This document shows positions 26,024-35,745 of a stretch of 64,000 nucleotides of DNA, piece by piece. Where the stretch lies: assembly GCA_965217095.1 (NCBI GenBank), contig OZ244235.1:2356001-2420000 (forward strand). Reading direction: 5' to 3'. The position numbers and the translations under genes were made by a program. The stretch comes from CAYNZV01 sp965217095. Lineage in GTDB: Bacteria > Latescibacterota > UBA2968 > UBA8231. The notes under the pieces were generated by a model. That model was not told the origin of the DNA. It saw only the letters and a program-made list of their open reading frames with translations, and ran no database searches. Position 1 is the stretch's first letter, and every line of letters starts with the position of its first letter.

Positions 26024-27509
26024 CTATGGCAAAGCAACCTTTCCGAAAAGCTGCACGACCGGTTCGAACTCGACCCCTTCGTCGAGCGGAAAGATCGGCC
26101 GACGACAGATACGGTGCCCGAGGCTCCTCAGGTCAGCGCTTGTGGACCCGGGTGCGTTCACATTGAAGTAGGCCCCCGCCCAGGATTTGAAGAAGCGCTC
26201 CTGACAGTGGGGGGACTTCACTACCACTAGATCGAACTGCTGCGGGTCGCAACCGTGTGCCAGAAACAGGGAACGGTCGAACAGATTTACCGGATTTGTG
26301 GTCGCAATGATGGTCATCGACCCGGCCTCGAGTACGGCCGTGTTGCCGCCATCCTCTGTGCTCCCCCAGGATTCGAAATGATAAGGACCGGTTGCCAGCA
26401 TTTTCACCGAAACCTCCAGCTCCAGCGGTTTGTAACGCGCATCGATCGTTCCGCCCAACGGAAAACGAGCCGAATTGCCCACACCTACGCCGAAAGCTTT
26501 TTCCACTGCCGGCGCATCCACGAGAGGCGCCAGCACCTTGCCCCCATACCCCGCCTCGACCAGCGCGGTCAGCACAGCGTTGCTGTCGCCGCTGGCTCCG
26601 GAACTGGTGGCATCGGCAGCATCCGCGAAAATCACCGTTCCCTCCACACCCTGCGCCTGGACGATTGCCTGGTCCAGTTCCGCGAGTGGTGCCTGATCTG
26701 GGCGCGTTGCTGCCAGAACTCCTCCGCCATCTCCATTGCAGCACGCTCGGCTGCTTCTGCATCGCCGTCAGTGATCACGATGGCCTGAGAGCAGAGCTCG
26801 GGAACGTCGGTAAAGGGGTTGCCGATCATCATCGCAGCCGCGAGTGCTGTATTCGTTTCTTCGAGTCGCTGAGCTCGCCGGATCGATTTCCCGAACGCGC
26901 CGGTAGCGGTTATCAGCTCGTCACCGCGCACCAGAGCCGGAACCTTTACCCGGGCGATCACCGGCTGCACCTCTCCATCTAGAATCCGCAGCAGGAGTCG
27001 GGCGGCGCGCATTCCGGTATCGGTGAAATCGACGTGGGGATAGGTGTGGAAGACGGTGAGGGCATCGCAGTTCTCCAGCATCCGTTGCGTCAGAATGCCG
27101 TGCATATCGAGGGATATGACCAGCGGGATTTCCGGGCTTAGAATCCGCCGAACCTCCAGTAGCAGGAGCCCCTCTGGGTCCAGCTCCTCGGTCACCGCCA
27201 TGGCGCCGTGCATGGAGAAGTAGAAACCGTCGACCTTCCCCGCATGAGCATTCAACGCTTCGATAAACTCCGCGGCCAAGCGCTCGAAATCCGCCCGGAG
27301 GAATTGGCGGAGGCCCCCATTAGCGGTACCAGCTCCACGTCGCTCCGTCCCGCGAAGACCTTGCGGGCACCATTAATTGAGGACTCAACTTCCAAATTGA
27401 GGGCGAAAAGCTCCTCGCCGCGGACGATGTTGTAGTCGTCGTAGGTCGTTTCGTTCGGGTTGAACGAAGAAACTTCCTGCCGGCAATCGGCCACTAGGAT
27501 TCTGAACAT
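26024..27509 (-). pseudogene. M81 metallopeptidase (MlrC/microcystinase-C-like), two frameshifts
   Basis: Three overlapping frames together encode one MlrC-type protein of ~495 residues, the normal length. The N-terminal part is MFRILVADCRQEVSSFNPNE … ELVPLMGASANSSG; the middle is ADFERLAAEFIEALN with zinc-ligand motif GFYFSMHGAMAV and MHGILTQRM; the C-terminal part is VIFADAADATSSGASGDSNA … STSADLRSLGHR. The breaks are near 27300 (a GGGG run read as GGG) and near 26700 (GGG read as GG). Restoring both single bases opens one clean frame. Family members open cyclic peptides or hydrolyse related amides. Either sequencing error or early decay. Confidence 0.75.
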
Positions 27510-27676
27510 GAAATTTCCTTAAGAGGATGTATTGTGCTTGAACACTGCTGGAATTTACGATAAACTAGGTCGTTAAACGGATCAACATGGGCAGTGTCTT
27601 CTACAACGTCCACAAAATCCCACGGCTCCCGAGGCCGTCCGCATCGCATTGGAAGAAATAGTGGAGATGTGAATCA

Positions 27677-28276
27677 GTGTTTATCAGACCCGACGATCCC
27701 GAAGCAGCCCCTGGGCTTCTCAACAGTTGCGACGTGCCGCGCTCAATATTTTGGATAACGACATTGAGTCAAGATGGCATCCGCAATGCGTCGCCGTGGA
27801 GTTTCTCCGGCGCCGTGGCGTACAAGCCACCGCAGGTCTTCTTCGCCGTAACCGGGTCGCGCAAAGATGGGCGCCCGAAAGACACCCTTCAGAATGTCCG
27901 AGATACGGGTGAGTTCGTGGTTAACTTTCCCACCCTCGATACGCGAGAGCAGATGAACATCACCTGTGCCTACGTTGAGCCGGAAGTGGACGAGACCGAA
28001 CTGGCCAATCTCGAAACGGTTCCGTCCACGCTCGTCGCGCCACCCGGGCTCGAGTGTTCGCCGATCCGGCTAGAATGCCGGCTGTCCAAAACGGTGCGGT
28101 TGCTGGGAGATCGGAACACCATGGTAATCGGGGAAGTGCTGGGATATCACTTCAAGGATGAGCTGTTTGTCGGGGGCGAGGTAGACTGGTTGGCTTACAA
28201 ACCCCTCGCGCGGCTAGGACGCGCCGATGCGTATTGCGTGGTCGACAATGCGCTCTTCATGGAGCGGCCGACATGA
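27677..28276 (+). CDS. Flavin reductase family protein
   Basis: A 199-residue flavin reductase-like split barrel: DVPRSIFWITTLSQDGIRNA, the ASPWSFSGAVAYKPPQVFF flavin-binding loop, SRKDGRPKDTLQNVRDTGEF and FVVNF. GTG 27677 follows a ggaga element. Such proteins supply reduced FMN to two-component monooxygenases or bind FMN. An LLM-type flavin monooxygenase lies ~13 kb away (40432-41538); a functional pairing is only a guess. It is divergent from the M81 gene and convergent with the aldehyde dehydrogenase gene. Confidence 0.82.
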   Translation: MFIRPDDPEAAPGLLNSCDVPRSIFWITTLSQDGIRNASPWSFSGAVAYKPPQVFFAVTGSRKDGRPKDTLQNVRDTGEFVVNFPTLDTREQMNITCAYVEPEVDETELANLETVPSTLVAPPGLECSPIRLECRLSKTVRLLGDRNTMVIGEVLGYHFKDELFVGGEVDWLAYKPLARLGRADAYCVVDNALFMERPT

Positions 28277-28296
28277 GCTATAGGGTTATTCCGCCT

Positions 28297-29658
28297 CTAT
28301 GCCACCCAGATCGTTTTTATGTTGACGAATTCCCGTATGCCATAGTGACTCAGCTCCCTCCCGTATCCCGATTTCTTGATGCCGCCGAAAGGCAACCGCG
28401 GGTCGGATTTTGTGATCCCGTTAACGAAAACCGCCCCAGACTCTACCTGCCGCGCAACCCGCTCGCCCCGCTTCGCGTCCTTAGTCCAAACGCTTCCGCC
28501 CAGGCCGAATCGCGAGCCGTTCGCGACGGCGATCGCCTCTGATTCATCGGCAACCCTGATTACACTTGCCACCGGGCCGAAGGCCTCTTCGTCATAGAGA
28601 CGCATCCCCTCGGACACCTTGTCCACGATCGTCGGGAGCAGGTATGACCCTGGGCCGTCTGGACGGCTCCCGCCCGTTACGATCGTCGCGCCCTTCTTGC
28701 GAGCGTCGTCAATAAGCTCAACCAGGTCTTCGACAAACTCCTCCTTTGCCAGCGGGCCTACGGTCGTCTTCTCGTCCAGCGGATCGCCTATCACCTGGTT
28801 CTCCATCGCAGCGCGAAACTTCTCCACAAAATGGTCGGCCACTTTCTCCACCACGATGAAGCGCTTGGCGGAGATACAGCTCTGTCCGGCGTTCAACATG
28901 CGACCGTTCGCCGCTTGCACCGCGCAGGTATCCACATTCACATCATCTAGTACGATGAACGGATCGCTGCCTCCCAGCTCCAACGCCGCCTTCTTAACGA
29001 TCCTTGCCGCGGTGCTCGCCACGTGCGTGCCCGCGGGTTCGCTGCCCGTGAGGGTTACAGCTTTGACGACATCCGACTCGACGACCGCATCGACCTGACG
29101 CGCCCCGATCATCAGGGTTCGAAAGACGTTCTCAGGAAAACCCGCCTCGCGAAAGACCTCCTCGATAGCCAGCGCCGATCCGGGCACGTTGGATGCATGT
29201 TTCAAGACGCCCGCATTGCCGGCCATCAAGCTGGGAGCTGCGAACCGAAAGACTTGCCACATGGGGTAGTTCCACGGCATCACCGCCAGAATTACACCCA
29301 AGGGCTGAAAGGCGACATATGCGGTGCTGCCATCCGACTCTGCCGGTTCGTCCGCCAGCATCGTTTCCGCGTTGTCCGCGTAGTAATTGCAAACCCAGAT
29401 GCATTTATCGACCTCGCCCTCCGCCTGCGTGATCGGCTTGCCCATCTCCAGGCTCATGAGCTTTGCGTACCTGGCTTTGTTTCTCTCCAGGACGCCAGCC
29501 GCATTCTTCATAAGCGCCGCGCGATGGGGGTAATCGGTGTTGCGCCAGGACTGAAAGGCAGACTGGGCTTGCTCGAGAATATCTTGAACCTCCTGGTCGG
29601 AATGGCTCGGGTACTCCTGGATCACCTCACCCGTCGCTGGATTAATCGCTTTCATCAT
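28297..29658 (-). CDS. Aldehyde dehydrogenase, succinate-semialdehyde-dehydrogenase type
   Basis: A 453-residue ALDH with catalytic Glu in ALELGGSDPFIVLDD and catalytic Cys in NAGQSCISAKRF, the NAD(P) segment PWNYPMWQVFRFAAPSLMAG and C-terminal LPFGGIKKSGYGRELS. The short N-terminus (MMKAINPATGEVIQEYP) and GQSC context match the YneI/NADP-SSADH subgroup. It oxidises small aldehydes, probably succinate semialdehyde. It is 9 bases downstream of the FapA-like gene on the same strand, though functional linkage is unlikely. Confidence 0.88.
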   Translation of the reverse strand: MMKAINPATGEVIQEYPSHSDQEVQDILEQAQSAFQSWRNTDYPHRAALMKNAAGVLERNKARYAKLMSLEMGKPITQAEGEVDKCIWVCNYYADNAETMLADEPAESDGSTAYVAFQPLGVILAVMPWNYPMWQVFRFAAPSLMAGNAGVLKHASNVPGSALAIEEVFREAGFPENVFRTLMIGARQVDAVVESDVVKAVTLTGSEPAGTHVASTAARIVKKAALELGGSDPFIVLDDVNVDTCAVQAANGRMLNAGQSCISAKRFIVVEKVADHFVEKFRAAMENQVIGDPLDEKTTVGPLAKEEFVEDLVELIDDARKKGATIVTGGSRPDGPGSYLLPTIVDKVSEGMRLYDEEAFGPVASVIRVADESEAIAVANGSRFGLGGSVWTKDAKRGERVARQVESGAVFVNGITKSDPRLPFGGIKKSGYGRELSHYGIREFVNIKTIWVA

Positions 29659-29667
29659 CGCTCCTCG

Positions 29668-31890
29668 TTAGGTAGGATCGGTCTCTTTTTGAAGGGGACG
29701 CCACTTGATGTTCGCGCCTTCCGCCAGATAGAATTCCGCGCCGGCCAGGTCCGCATCCACGAGGCTGGACTCGGCACCAAACCCAATCTGAACATCCGTG
29801 AAAACCGTTCCCGTCACGGTGATCCGGCCCTTGGAAACTGTATCCAGGATCCCTTTTTCCAGCTTCTCGAGTTCGGTCTGGGCTGTTTTCTGTTCACGAA
29901 AAAACTCGCCAAGTTTTTTGGCACCATCGGCCACCTCATCCATCCTTCTACGGGGCATTTGGTCGAGATGCTCTTTCAACGCTGCGACATCGGGTTTGGT
30001 AAGACCTATCGTTCTCATCAACGAAGGGATCTCTCTCCTGCATTCCTCGAGGGTCGATTCAAGTCTTTTCAGCTCCGCGGTTTGCTCGAGGGTCGGCCCG
30101 ATTTCGGCAACGGTTCGATCGGTGTCTTCCGAGCCTATCATTTTAGCATGAATGCCTATCGTGGCGGTCACTTCACCGCCGACGATGGTTCCGGCCCCTT
30201 TACCGCCCCCCTCCTGCACCACAACCTCTCCGTCGGCTTTGACGATCCCATTGATGATGTACGCTCCAACGATCACATCCCCTTGGGCTCGAACCGTGCT
30301 GTTCTGGATGAATTTGGTTTCGACGTTTTCTTTCGCGAAAACGCTAGCATCTTCACCGAAGATGCCCTTGGCTACGACCACATCTCCGGCGGCGGTTACC
30401 GAAGCCGCATTTTCAACCGTGCCGCCGATTACAACGCTTCCCGCCGCTTTGACCGAAAAACCGGATTGAACGGAGCCAGATATCTCAACGTTCATCGGCA
30501 GGTCTATGTTCCCCGTTTCATAGCCGACGTCGCCGCTTATGCTCATAACCGGCTGCACCTCCACACCGTCGCCCACGACCGCCGCCGCGCCATCGATCTC
30601 GGAGATGAACTTCTCACCCTGCAGACGAACGTTCTGCCCTGCAGAGAAGCTTTTCTCTTCGCCATCCTTTGCCGGCAGCTGCTCTCCCTTGAGATTGACT
30701 CCGGGCGTGCCTTTCTCGGCGGGAATGATGGTCCCGAGTTCCTGGTCCTTCGCCACCCCGACGTTCTGGTTCCGCTCGCGGAAGTCGATGGTGCCATCCT
30801 CGAGAACCTTTCCAGCACGCTTCTCGGGATCGAACGCATATTTCACGTAGGAATCCTTACCGGCGACCGGTGCCTGGCCCTTGGCCACGAGCAGGCTCTG
30901 TTTCTCTGTGGCTGCGAACGTTTCCTTCGAAAGTCGCTCGATGGCGGCCTCGTCGAATCCCGTAGTAACGCCCGCCAGCCTCATCGCTTGCAGAAGCCAG
31001 TCCGGCTGCGGCACCTTTTCGGCGGCTGCTTGCGGAAAGTGCACTAGGTAGGCTTCATCCCAGTCGGTGTCTATCCAAATGGGTGGCCTCACCGAGATCT
31101 CATCCTTGAGAAAGCAGACGTAACCATAGATCTCCGAGATGCATGTCCCCGCCTCGATTTTCACGTTGTCTCCGCACGACAGCTTCGCGTCTGCACCGGG
31201 TTGAGGCGATTGCGTTCCGCAAACATCGACGGCGGGTTTTCCTTCCGTGGGCGGCGCCAAGCTTGCGAGCTTCTGACCGGGATAGACCAGCAAGCTCAAG
31301 ACGTCGAGCTCGAGCGCAGCTTCCAGCTCTGGCGTTTTCAGAGCCTCGTCGAGCTCCGCAAACGAGAGTCGCGTGTCCTCTCCGAGACCCTCCTGAAAGT
31401 CGAGTTTGACACTGCCGTCTTTGCCCGGAGTTGCCGCGGTGGCTTCGGCGATCACGAAATTTCCGCGCACCACGTCCTCTTTCCTGGCTTGTGAGATCAA
31501 CTCCTTGAGTGCCTGCTTTTTCAGACCATGGACCAGCTTGAACTGGTCGCGCAAGGCGTCGACGAACAGTTGGGCTTTTACCTTTTTGTCGCCGAAATGC
31601 AAAGCTGTGACCGCCGCCTGTTGATTATCCTCTGCGATCTCGACCACCACCCAACCGGCGTTGTTCGGCCCAAACGTCTTGGCTCCTTCGTCCGGCTCGA
31701 TCTTCTCTACCCGCTCCGACTCCTCCGGCTTTTTCTCTGTGGACTGGGGCGCAGGTTTGGATTCCGGGTCCTTCGACGCCTCGGCCTCGGCTTTATTCGT
31801 CGCCTCCACGTATTCCTCGTCCATCTGGACTGTGGATTCAACGCGCGAGCGGCGCCGGCGCTGCGGCTTATTCCGTTCTCTCTTCGGCAT
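29668..31890 (-). CDS. FapA-like (DUF342) polymer-forming protein
   Basis: This 740-residue protein starts at MPKRERNKPQRRRRSR (31890; GAGG upstream), with a basic then acidic Glu/Lys-rich leader. The FapA core follows, with repeated beta-helix turns such as GSVQSGFSVKAAGSVVIGGT, ENAASVTAAGDVVVAKGIFG and GAYIINGIVKADGEVVV, then a C-terminal coiled coil (ELKRLESTLEECRREI … ELEKLEKGILDT) and a beta cap. FapA proteins act in flagellar assembly/placement or as scaffold. No flagellar genes are in the window. A frame on the opposite strand is open for 674 codons but is an antisense artefact. Confidence 0.85.
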   Translation of the reverse strand: MPKRERNKPQRRRRSRVESTVQMDEEYVEATNKAEAEASKDPESKPAPQSTEKKPEESERVEKIEPDEGAKTFGPNNAGWVVVEIAEDNQQAAVTALHFGDKKVKAQLFVDALRDQFKLVHGLKKQALKELISQARKEDVVRGNFVIAEATAATPGKDGSVKLDFQEGLGEDTRLSFAELDEALKTPELEAALELDVLSLLVYPGQKLASLAPPTEGKPAVDVCGTQSPQPGADAKLSCGDNVKIEAGTCISEIYGYVCFLKDEISVRPPIWIDTDWDEAYLVHFPQAAAEKVPQPDWLLQAMRLAGVTTGFDEAAIERLSKETFAATEKQSLLVAKGQAPVAGKDSYVKYAFDPEKRAGKVLEDGTIDFRERNQNVGVAKDQELGTIIPAEKGTPGVNLKGEQLPAKDGEEKSFSAGQNVRLQGEKFISEIDGAAAVVGDGVEVQPVMSISGDVGYETGNIDLPMNVEISGSVQSGFSVKAAGSVVIGGTVENAASVTAAGDVVVAKGIFGEDASVFAKENVETKFIQNSTVRAQGDVIVGAYIINGIVKADGEVVVQEGGGKGAGTIVGGEVTATIGIHAKMIGSEDTDRTVAEIGPTLEQTAELKRLESTLEECRREIPSLMRTIGLTKPDVAALKEHLDQMPRRRMDEVADGAKKLGEFFREQKTAQTELEKLEKGILDTVSKGRITVTGTVFTDVQIGFGAESSLVDADLAGAEFYLAEGANIKWRPLQKETDPT

Positions 31891-32280
31891 GAATACGACC
31901 TCGTGCGACGGGCGGGTCATCTGAGCAATGATCTTCAGGTCCACCGTGCACGTAAAATATAACGCGGAATCGGGAAACCGCAGGGAGTGCCTTCCTGGCA
32001 CCCTGGAGCTGGCTCGAGCCACTCGACTTTTCACGCGCAAGTACCAGCGCTGACAATCGCGCTAGCGCTCGTTTCTAAGCGCTGACAGGCGGCCATTTTT
32101 GATCACCAACTGCCGCGCCAAATGCCAGCTCAGGGCATGCAACACATTGGCACAACTGACCTTAGAACCTGTGCAGCGTGCCGGGTATAGTGTTCCTGCC
32201 GGACGAGGTACAGTTATTGCTAATTCCGACGGCAGGTCGATACATCAAACCCTAATTGACTTAAACGATAAGGATGCCAC

Positions 32281-32604
32281 ATGAAACGCGTATCCTACCT
32301 TGCTCAGATAACCATTGCAGTAGGACTGTTGATGCTCGGTTCAAGTTTTGCCGGCGACGAAGAGGAGGTACCGGTAGATGAGTTGCCACAGGCGGTCCTC
32401 GATGCCGTCGAAAACGCCGTGCCCGGCGGTGACATTCAGGAAGCAGAAAAAGAAATCGAAAAGGGTAAGGTAGTCTACGAGGTTGAAGTGCTCAAAGACG
32501 GCAAGGAGTACGAAGTTGAGGTAAGCGAGTCGGGCAGCATACTCGAGGTCGAAGAAGAGGATGCGGACGATGGTGACGACGAAAATGACGACGAAGACGA
32601 CTGA
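32281..32604 (+). CDS. Secreted PepSY-like (DUF2874) acidic small protein
   Basis: A 107-residue product with a signal peptide (YLAQITIAVGLLMLGSSFAG), a PepSY-like unit (VPVDELPQAVLDAVENAVPG … KVVYEVEVLKDGKEYEVEVS) and a run of ~20 Asp/Glu at the C-terminus. PepSY-like periplasmic proteins are thought to inhibit proteases or bind ligands; the acidic tail might bind cations. Its stop overlaps the start of the next gene (TGATG), so the two are coupled. Confidence 0.82.
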   Translation: MKRVSYLAQITIAVGLLMLGSSFAGDEEEVPVDELPQAVLDAVENAVPGGDIQEAEKEIEKGKVVYEVEVLKDGKEYEVEVSESGSILEVEEEDADDGDDENDDEDD

Positions 32605-33461
32605 TGGCTCGATCTGCGACGTGGACTCAGCTCTTGGGGCACGCGCTGTGCGCGGTGGTGTGGGGTACCGTTTGGACCTCCCCATCCGCCGCAGTGGCCT
32701 TTGAAGACAAGAGCACCGAGCTCATAGAGTATGGCAAGTTAAAGGCAGGCCACGCCCGGGATCAACTCGATCAGATCACGGGCACCCTGCAACAAAATCT
32801 ACGTCTCAACGGACTGGCACTTCATGCATCCTCGTCTGGTTTGAGAGCCTCCCTGCCACTACACTTTTCGATCGGAATCTCGGATGGATGGAGCCTCCAA
32901 GTCAGACCGGTCATCGGGGCCACCCTTGGTCTGCCCACCCGGCGGCCGGTGAGTGGGTCTGCCGGCATGAACATGGGGTTCCATCGGCTGTTGCGACGCG
33001 AAGGCAGATTGGCTCCCGCGCTGACCTTTGCAGCCTCTTCCAATGCTTTGACCGGCCGGCAAGATCCCTGGGGAAGCGGTAGGGGTAAGTACGGCGGCCG
33101 TCTGGTCGCTACCAAGCAGATGGGCCGTCTGGGTTTGTTTGCCAACACTTCTTACAGTTTCTCCAGCCACTTCTCAGGGTCCCGAATGGATCGGATCTTT
33201 CAAAGCCTCAACCTTTCGGTCGGCGGGCAGTACTTAACGCAGGGGCGGTTCGAGGTTCTGGCTCAAGTGGACGGCAAACACACATCGAAGCGCACGCGAT
33301 TGCGGAGCGAGGTCTATCCCAGGCAGCAGCAGGAAGTTGTCGTCGCCGGCACGTTACGTGGGGGCGCCTACGTCCGTAAAAACGTCATCGCGTATGTGGG
33401 GTTGGGCTATGACACACAGGGCACGATCCGATTTAGGCCGGGAATCAGCGCCCAGTTCTAG
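32604..33461 (+). CDS. Outer-membrane beta-barrel protein, unknown family
   Basis: 285 residues with a signal peptide (ALCAVVWGTVWTSPSAAVAF), a short amphipathic helical stretch and then alternating hydrophobic strands to a C-terminal Phe (GTIRFRPGISAQF), consistent with a ~10-12 strand outer-membrane barrel. Its ATG shares bases with the stop of the PepSY-like gene, so an envelope role is shared. No specific family recognised. Confidence 0.65.
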   Translation: MARSATWTQLLGHALCAVVWGTVWTSPSAAVAFEDKSTELIEYGKLKAGHARDQLDQITGTLQQNLRLNGLALHASSSGLRASLPLHFSIGISDGWSLQVRPVIGATLGLPTRRPVSGSAGMNMGFHRLLRREGRLAPALTFAASSNALTGRQDPWGSGRGKYGGRLVATKQMGRLGLFANTSYSFSSHFSGSRMDRIFQSLNLSVGGQYLTQGRFEVLAQVDGKHTSKRTRLRSEVYPRQQQEVVVAGTLRGGAYVRKNVIAYVGLGYDTQGTIRFRPGISAQF

Positions 33462-33534
33462 CGTCCGCGCGGGAGCCGGACGGCGGCCAGCGCGGACGAG
33501 CCTAGCCGCCAGAATGCCTCGTCGGTGCTGCAGG

Positions 33535-35709
33535 TTATTCATCAGTCTGTATCAGCACGACTTCATGGAGATCTATCTGTGGCACGTTGATAACCGGGGG
33601 ATCTCCGGTTATTTCAAGATCCTGGTCGTGTAGCGGCAACCTGGCCGACTTTACGGCGATCTGGTTGAACTGTATACCCACATCCCTGATTGGGGTCAGC
33701 TCGGCATTGGCGAGATAGATTCCGGTGAGGTCAGTAGTAGCGACATCCCACGGCAACACCGGCGTGGGATTGTTCAACAGGTGAACCATAAGCTCACCGG
33801 AGCCCCGTCGCGCCGCCACCATCTCGATCGCTTCCGGCGCCATAACCGTCAGCGGCGGCTCGGTCCCGCTTAGCAAGCTTGCCACAAACCGTTTCAAAGG
33901 CGGATACGGACCGTTGAGGTAAGCTCCACCCACATCTCCCCCGATATAGATCGCCTGCCCTTTTCCGAACCTGTTGCGGGTAACCGCCGGCGCACCGGTC
34001 CGATCGCTCTCGGAGGGATGGAAGCTGTGCAGGGAACCCACCTTCTCGGGACTGCTGCTTTCGCAGATCACTTCAGTGCCCGATTTTGCTGATACTGCCG
34101 ACTCCAAGCCGTAATAGAAGATCAGCTCGCCGAGCTCATTCCGTATCTCCTGGGTACACGGTACCAGAACTCGTCCGCACTCTTCCGCGTTGCCGGAGGG
34201 CCCTTGGTATTCGACACCCAACAGATCCGCCAGGCCGAACTGACCTCGTTCCTGCCCCCATCCATCCAACAGCGAGGTCTGGTGGGTGGCTATGAGTGTG
34301 CCCCCGTTCTCGACGAACCCACGAATAGCATCGCAGTGTTCGTCGGCCAGACAAGCACTGTTGGAGAGGAACAACACAGAATACGGCGCCAGCCGGTCGT
34401 GTTCGAGGTGTTCGTCCAGCGCAATGTCCAGGGGAAGATGCGATCTGTTCAACAATTCGTAGGCGCCGACGGCGTCGGGAATACAGAACGCGTGCCCATG
34501 TGCTTGTCCGGTGTTTTTGGCTCGTTCCGAGGGCCGGAAGTCTCGATTGATCTGGGAGAAATGGAGCGCCAAATATGGCACTGTTTCGCCGATGACATAT
34601 TCGTCCCGCTTCTTGTACTCGGTGAAGACCCGCTTGTTCGCTTCCCGGTTGATCATTAAAGGTTCGCCGAACGGCCCGCCACAAGGAGCACCACCATTGA
34701 TCATGGTCGCCAGACCGCCGATGGCGGTGGCATTTCCCGACGGATAAGGCGCTTGGCCGAAACCGCGCAGTTGCTCGTCGGTCAAACGAAAATGACCGAA
34801 TGCCGTGCCGGTAGACCGCATAATCTTGGCAACCAGCCCGACCTCCCGCAATGAGCGAAAGGTCTCGGTGAAATAGACTGCGTCCACCTCTTGCAGCCGA
34901 AAGGAAGCGAGCGGATGTCCGAAGGTCCAATTGGTAGTAGAAGTGACATACGAGTTGAAATCGAGAATGGCGTCGGGATGTTTCGATTTGATTCTGCGAG
35001 AGAGATGGTGCATGAACTCTATGAGCCGGTCGTAGCGCCAGCTGACGAAACGGCGAAATGCGCCGGAGTCGAAGTCGACCTTCCGCGGGATGACTTCTCC
35101 GGTTTCATCACGAAAGAGTTTCTCGCAGTGCTCGCAACAGCATGACGGGAACCAGGGCGAGCCGTCTTGATGCGAGCCGTAGTTGGTGTCGTCGAAGTAA
35201 AGTCCGTCCAGATCGAGGTTATCAAGCCATTCGATCATGTAGTCGGACACCCAATCCCGGTACGGCGAATTGAAACAGAACCAGCCATCGTTCTCGATCT
35301 GCGGGCGGCCATCGTCGAGAAACTGCATCAACCATTCGGGATGCAGCGGTTTCAGCGGTCTGGTGTAGATGGCGGGATAGTAGGACAGAATGATGATGCC
35401 GTGCTCGTGGGCGAACTCGAGGAAGCGCGGCAGTCGCTCACTGTCTACATCGGCATGGGGTGGGATCATCTTTGAGTGGAAACGTGGCGTGCCCCGATTC
35501 AGCTCGCCGTCTACAATCTGCACCTCCAGGCCGAGGTCGTCGATGAAGTCCACCCATTCTTCCACCGACTTGCCATCATAGGTCGCGCCGGGTTTGACGC
35601 AGCTGGGATAACACTCCGTACGGCACATGCGCTGGTGATAGGGCTTCTGCGCCAGTCGTTCAGCCGTGCTCCCGATCCGTTTCAACGTGGAATTACCGTT
35701 GTCGCTCAT
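33535..35709 (-). CDS. GHL6-type glycoside-hydrolase-like protein with GATase-like domain, copy 1
   Basis: A 724-residue protein. A (beta/alpha)8 barrel spans ~20-370: HEHGIIILSYYPAIYTRPL, NSPYRDWVSDYMIEWLDN, the DGLYFDDTNYG strand (~168-178) with likely catalytic Asp residues, and a Cys cluster CCCEHC (~190-195). A beta-galactosidase-trimerisation/GATase-like domain follows (~400-630: SVLFLSNSACLADEHCDA, ENGGTLIATHQTSLLDGWG), then a C-terminal beta domain ending LHEVVLIQTDE. No signal peptide. GHL6 is a hypothetical glycoside hydrolase group with no proven substrate. It is the most diverged of three tandem copies and lies last in the run, 36 bases after copy 2. Confidence 0.8.
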   Translation of the reverse strand: MSDNGNSTLKRIGSTAERLAQKPYHQRMCRTECYPSCVKPGATYDGKSVEEWVDFIDDLGLEVQIVDGELNRGTPRFHSKMIPPHADVDSERLPRFLEFAHEHGIIILSYYPAIYTRPLKPLHPEWLMQFLDDGRPQIENDGWFCFNSPYRDWVSDYMIEWLDNLDLDGLYFDDTNYGSHQDGSPWFPSCCCEHCEKLFRDETGEVIPRKVDFDSGAFRRFVSWRYDRLIEFMHHLSRRIKSKHPDAILDFNSYVTSTTNWTFGHPLASFRLQEVDAVYFTETFRSLREVGLVAKIMRSTGTAFGHFRLTDEQLRGFGQAPYPSGNATAIGGLATMINGGAPCGGPFGEPLMINREANKRVFTEYKKRDEYVIGETVPYLALHFSQINRDFRPSERAKNTGQAHGHAFCIPDAVGAYELLNRSHLPLDIALDEHLEHDRLAPYSVLFLSNSACLADEHCDAIRGFVENGGTLIATHQTSLLDGWGQERGQFGLADLLGVEYQGPSGNAEECGRVLVPCTQEIRNELGELIFYYGLESAVSAKSGTEVICESSSPEKVGSLHSFHPSESDRTGAPAVTRNRFGKGQAIYIGGDVGGAYLNGPYPPLKRFVASLLSGTEPPLTVMAPEAIEMVAARRGSGELMVHLLNNPTPVLPWDVATTDLTGIYLANAELTPIRDVGIQFNQIAVKSARLPLHDQDLEITGDPPVINVPQIDLHEVVLIQTDE

Positions 35710-35745
35710 CTGTCAACGTCCTTTGCTAGCCGCCGTACTGCGATC

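Noticed and set aside
29023..31047. 674-codon open frame on the plus strand
   Set aside because: Runs antisense to the aldehyde dehydrogenase and FapA-like genes, which carry conserved motifs. The plus-strand protein has no plausible domain.
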